The translations under genes were made by a program, and so were the position numbers. The notes under the pieces are model-generated. The model was given only the letters and a program-made list of their open reading frames with translations, made no database searches and was not told the DNA's origin. Source: Mercurialis annua (taxonomy: Eukaryota; Streptophyta; Magnoliopsida; Malpighiales; Euphorbiaceae). From it: 64,000 bases of DNA. Location of the stretch: NCBI RefSeq assembly GCF_937616625.2, contig NC_065577.1:27417501-27481500 (forward strand), read 5' to 3'. Below, one piece after another: positions 60,447 to 64,000 of the stretch; the stretch's first letter is position 1, and each line of letters starts with the position of its first letter.

Positions 60447-63291
60447 TGTCACGACCTGATTTCCGCCCAAAAAGTCATCCGAGACCGGCGCTAAGGAATG
60501 AGAGTGGTTGCTCTGAAACCCGTAGCAAGCCAAAAAACCTTTATAAATTTTGACAAATCAAGACCATATCTCACGTATGATATGTTTAGAAAATACTGTT
60601 AAAACCTTTCCTCGTTTAACGAAAACACATTTCTGAAAACGTGTTCTTAAAATCCAGATTGTATTTCAAGAAACAAGAGCGCGAACAACATCTCTTATGA
60701 CGTGCCTGCTCTGTTTCCAATACAATCCGAAAATAATAAAATTATGAAACCAGCGTATCTCTCAAACAACTGGTTAAAACTATTTTAGAAATCACGTAGG
60801 TTTTCAAACATATATCTTATATAGTAGTTCAATTCATAGTTTATAAAAATAAGTTGAACTGCTGTAATAAGAAAGACAGACTTTCTAGTACCCAACTACT
60901 TGTAGCTCTATGGTTAAGATTGAATTCCAGAATTATTATGGAAGCCTGACCTCGTACTTGATTACCTATAAGATGAATATTGGGGGAGTCAGAAATATAA
61001 ATATTTCTAAGTGAATCTACAATTTACAGTTGAATATTCAAATCGCAAATACATAAAACATTTGTATATGCAAAATATTACCAATTAATCAACCCAGATG
61101 AAACCCTGCAAGGCAGACTATTGTATAGGTCTCAACCTATACGACTTGGGCCTTAGACTGTGAACTGAATCACTGTCCTCTAAGCTGGGTGTCTGGATCG
61201 TAACCGTGAAACTCCCATCACAGTGTTACCAGTGACCGTAACAGTTACTTCCATCTCAGACTGTTAAGTCAGGGTCACTAGCACTTCCAACACCTAATGA
61301 CTTAATTGACCTCTACGTTAGACACAAGTTCATATCGAGAAACACTACTGGTGATCACACTGTCCTATTGACAACTAATAGGAACTTTGTTCCAATGGAT
61401 CTTTCTTGGTTCAAATATCCTAGTGTAATTTTTTATTTAAAACAACTTAAATATAAATAGTCAAAAGTAAAAACCACAAAGTAAAACTCACAAAACCGGT
61501 GTCCCTCAAAAGCGTATGCTCCTGCTAGCCCATTAGTCAAACACCCTGGTGTCTTGACTTGGCAGATCGACTACTCGTCGTATCTAGCTAGAATTCAAAT
61601 GTAAAAAAATATTAGACTTTGAATTCCTAATCTTAGTCCTATCGTATAAACGATAGACATTAAACAACTCTTGTTTATAGACGACACTATAAACATAACA
61701 TATAAACTATCTCGACATTGAACCTCTCGTTTAATTTATCATACCGTTATCGGTATGGACTTATTATCCCTTTAACATTAATAACTTTGTTTAAAGTAGG
61801 GCTTTAGTGAAACATCACGTAGTTATAATAAACCGAATACCTTTCGCTTTACATAAACGTTCTAACCTTTTAAAACGTTCTAGTTCAGTTTTTGAAGTCT
61901 GATTGGACTAATATCAAACATGTTGTTCGAAACAGGCAAAAATTCCATATGCCCCTTTGGCGTTGCTGTGCGTGCCTATAGAGAGACCTGTGCATTCGCA
62001 CACCAAAGCTGTGTGTCCGCATAGCTCTGACTGTGCGCTCGCACAGCCTTTGCCAAGGTTGTGCGCCCGCACAGCTTGGTTGTGCTTTCACACAACCTTT
62101 CCTTAGGCTGTGTGCCCGCATAGCCACGAGGATAACCCCCGGGCCAAACCGACGTAGTTCCAATCCATTGTCCGCTCCAAATACTAATTCACACACCTAA
62201 CAATCCAATTCTGCAATTTAAACGTCATATCGATTCGAATTTGATCGATTCGATACGGTCGACGTTATAACTTTAATTATAATCCAATTTATAAATAACC
62301 AAAATTAAATTAGCGGTTATTACCTCGAATACGTGCAGATTATCGAGGATATCAGAGTCGAAATTGCAAAACGGATCGTGCCGCAACGGAACCCTAGGTT
62401 CCTCATGCACTGAGAGCAAGCATCTCTCCATTTCCTTCTGAAAGGAAGGAAATAAGTTTGCTGTAACTCATTCCTTCTTAAATGAGTTATATATATATAA
62501 CTCATGGTTAATGTATATTTTAGTACTAACTCAATCATGTACGTTACTTCTTTTTTAATTAGTCGCTCGTAGTCCAAACTGAGACTAATTCCGAATTTTA
62601 TGAAACTTTATTTAAAAATTCCATAAAATATAAAACGAACAAAAATATAATTTTTATTCGCATCCGGCTTATATTTTAATTTTAATAAATCCCAAAATAT
62701 TTATTAGGTACAAATCAGTCCCGTTTGACTAAAATTACTATGTTCAAATTTCATAAAAATTTGACGGTAGCTTCGTCATATTATTTCGCCAATAATGACT
62801 ACAAAATTATTCTCTCAGGACTTATGAATTAATTTTTTTAATTTGCACTAACGAATAATATTTAATTAGTTAATAACTGAAAACTAATTGAAGTAAAAGT
62901 TTAGGAATTAAAATGGACATTTTGCCTTACTTGGCCGCCACTCACCCACCGCCTCACATTTATATTTTTGTTATTATCACATTTGCACTTCCGAATTTCA
63001 ACATTTAATTTCAAGGTTTTGTCCAAAATAATAAACTCTCCAATTAAAGTGTTATATTGATATATTAATTATCAATATATTTTTATATATGACGCTCAGT
63101 CGTATTCTATGTTCTATTAGTTATGTTTATTTTTCTTTTTTAAAATTTAAATTTCCAATTTAAATTTTAAACTCTCATTATTACGATATACCTTTAGGAA
63201 TATATATAAATTAAATTTACTTTTAAATTTAATTTACGTATTTCCGGCTAATAAATCCTTATACGTGGCTTATAAAATACGGGATATTACA
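60447..63291 (-). repeat. 3' LTR of a minus element (2.85 kb)
   Basis: Minus-strand start TGTAATATCCCG at 63291 directly after the purine tract AAGAAGGGGAGAA; end TCGTGACA at 60447 with the terminal block. TATA-like ATATATATA near 62490, splice-donor-like GAGGTAATAACC near 62322 and a seven-unit palindrome array at 61960-62135. GGTTT precedes the low end and would be one copy of its target duplication. Confidence 0.85.
61960..62135. repeat. Palindrome array, CTGTGCGCTCGCACAG type, about seven units
   Basis: Units such as CTGTGCGCTCGCACAG, TTGTGCGCCCGCACAG, TTGTGCTTTCACACAA and CTGTGTGCCCGCATAG at about 25-30 bp spacing. Arms vary in a compensated way in some units (for example GTGCG/CGCAC versus GTGTG or TTGTG/CACAA). 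Confidence 0.93.
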
Positions 63292-64000
63292 TTCTCCCCT
63301 TCTTATAAAAATTTGTCCTCGAATTTAAAATTTTAGCTAGATAACTTTATTAATCCTTAACATCTTTTATACCTCGATCCTTATGCCTTATGTAGCATAA
63401 GCTTATTTCTACTAGAGGTAGATTCTAAGCTCCATCCTTACAATATTCGTGTACGATACGCGAAATACTTGTCACGGCTCTAGCTCGTCGGTTGCATCTT
63501 CTTGCAATTTCCTTATATGTCACGATTCATCATGACTTGGAAACAATTGTTTCATGTTCCTCTCTTTCCAATTTGTACCATATTTCTTATGGTAATCTTT
63601 CTTACTTCTTACCTTTGACTCTACAATTTCAGTCTGTTGGCGTAGTGAGACTCCTGAAACTACTTAATCAAATTCGCGTTTTCCTCAACATCTTTCCTTT
63701 CTCTCTCACTTTTTTTAACCCAAAGAAGATCTAATTCTTTAATCACCTAATGCTTCTTATAGCATTAGTTAGTATTTAAACGATGCTCTTAACCGTATAT
63801 ACTATTTTAATTCCACAGTTATCATACACTTATGGTGTGTATCTCACTACTTATTTTACTTCTTTTAAGTCGTTTTCTACTTATGTGAAACAAATGATAC
63901 TATCTATTAATCATTGACTTAAAACTTTTCACAAAATTTAGTTATCCATTAACTTCAACTTTATTGTTTAGACTCTTGTCGACTTGCTGTTATTTGTTCA
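63292..64000 (-). mobile_element. Internal region of a minus element, running off the window
   Basis: Begins with the complement of the purine tract and of ATTCGAGGACAAATTTTTAT, the typical 3' end of these internal regions. No usable frame. The rest lies outside the window. Confidence 0.7.

Noticed and set aside
1..64000. tRNA genes, telomeric repeats and centromeric satellite
   Set aside because: No cloverleaf-type A/B box pair, TTTAGGG array or long satellite array was seen by eye; a tRNAscan or tandem-repeat run would be the decisive check.

Overview
The window is repeat-dense, AT-rich nuclear DNA from a flowering plant, probably a eudicot with a large genome. The evidence is plant-type LTR retrotransposons primed by initiator tRNA-Met (TGGTATCAGAGC), plant-type Helitrons, a Mutator-type MITE, CACTA ends and a Ty1/copia gag-pol. 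I found no host gene, tRNA, rRNA or CRISPR that I can support. The only long reading frame is the copia polyprotein on the minus strand at 21580-23394. Nearly all other open frames are chance frames inside decayed retroelements.

Most of the window is one superfamily of Ty3/gypsy-like elements, Tekay/Del-like by their ends. LTRs are 2.1 to about 3.8 kb, start TGTAAYA and end GGGTCGTGACA, and the last ~75 bp are conserved in thirteen copies. Region by region: 1-1096 is a minus LTR with its internal region to ~3728. 3729-10699 is a plus internal region and 3' LTR facing away from it. 10700-12194 is a plus LTR remnant. 12195-27971 is a minus element carrying several nested insertions. 28019-32328 is the 5' half of another minus element. 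32329-35136 is low-complexity DNA. 35137-35690 is an intact 554-bp Helitron. 35771-49132 is a plus solo LTR (TSD GATTT) holding a MULE MITE (TSD CGGTTTAAG) and a complete 9156-bp element at 39199-48354 (TSD GTGGA). 49138-49880 is unassigned. 49881-~52050 is a minus LTR fragment. ~52440-60095 is a plus internal region plus 3' LTR interrupted by a solo LTR (TSD ACTAT). 60447-64000 is a minus 3' LTR running into its internal region.

The nesting is unusually readable because target duplications survive. A Helitron at 12659-15625 carries a solo LTR (TSD ATTAT), and the second Helitron copy shows the empty site. A minus solo LTR at 17104-26474 sits in an element's internal region. It contains a TTAAC-flanked copia-type LTR (19954-25743), itself split by a CACTA end and an opposite-strand copia fragment.

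The most interesting signal is modular LTR structure. About 360-400 bp after the TATA-like site, and about 190-230 bp after a GT splice-donor-like site, most of the ~2.3-2.8 kb LTRs carry a CpG-rich array of short palindromes. Position is kept, but unit sequence and copy number differ between copies and even between the two LTRs of one element. A second tandem module near the LTR 3' side behaves similarly. The complete element has LTRs similar enough to be fairly young, yet its gag-pol is decayed, which points to a non-autonomous (LARD-like) family mobilised in trans.
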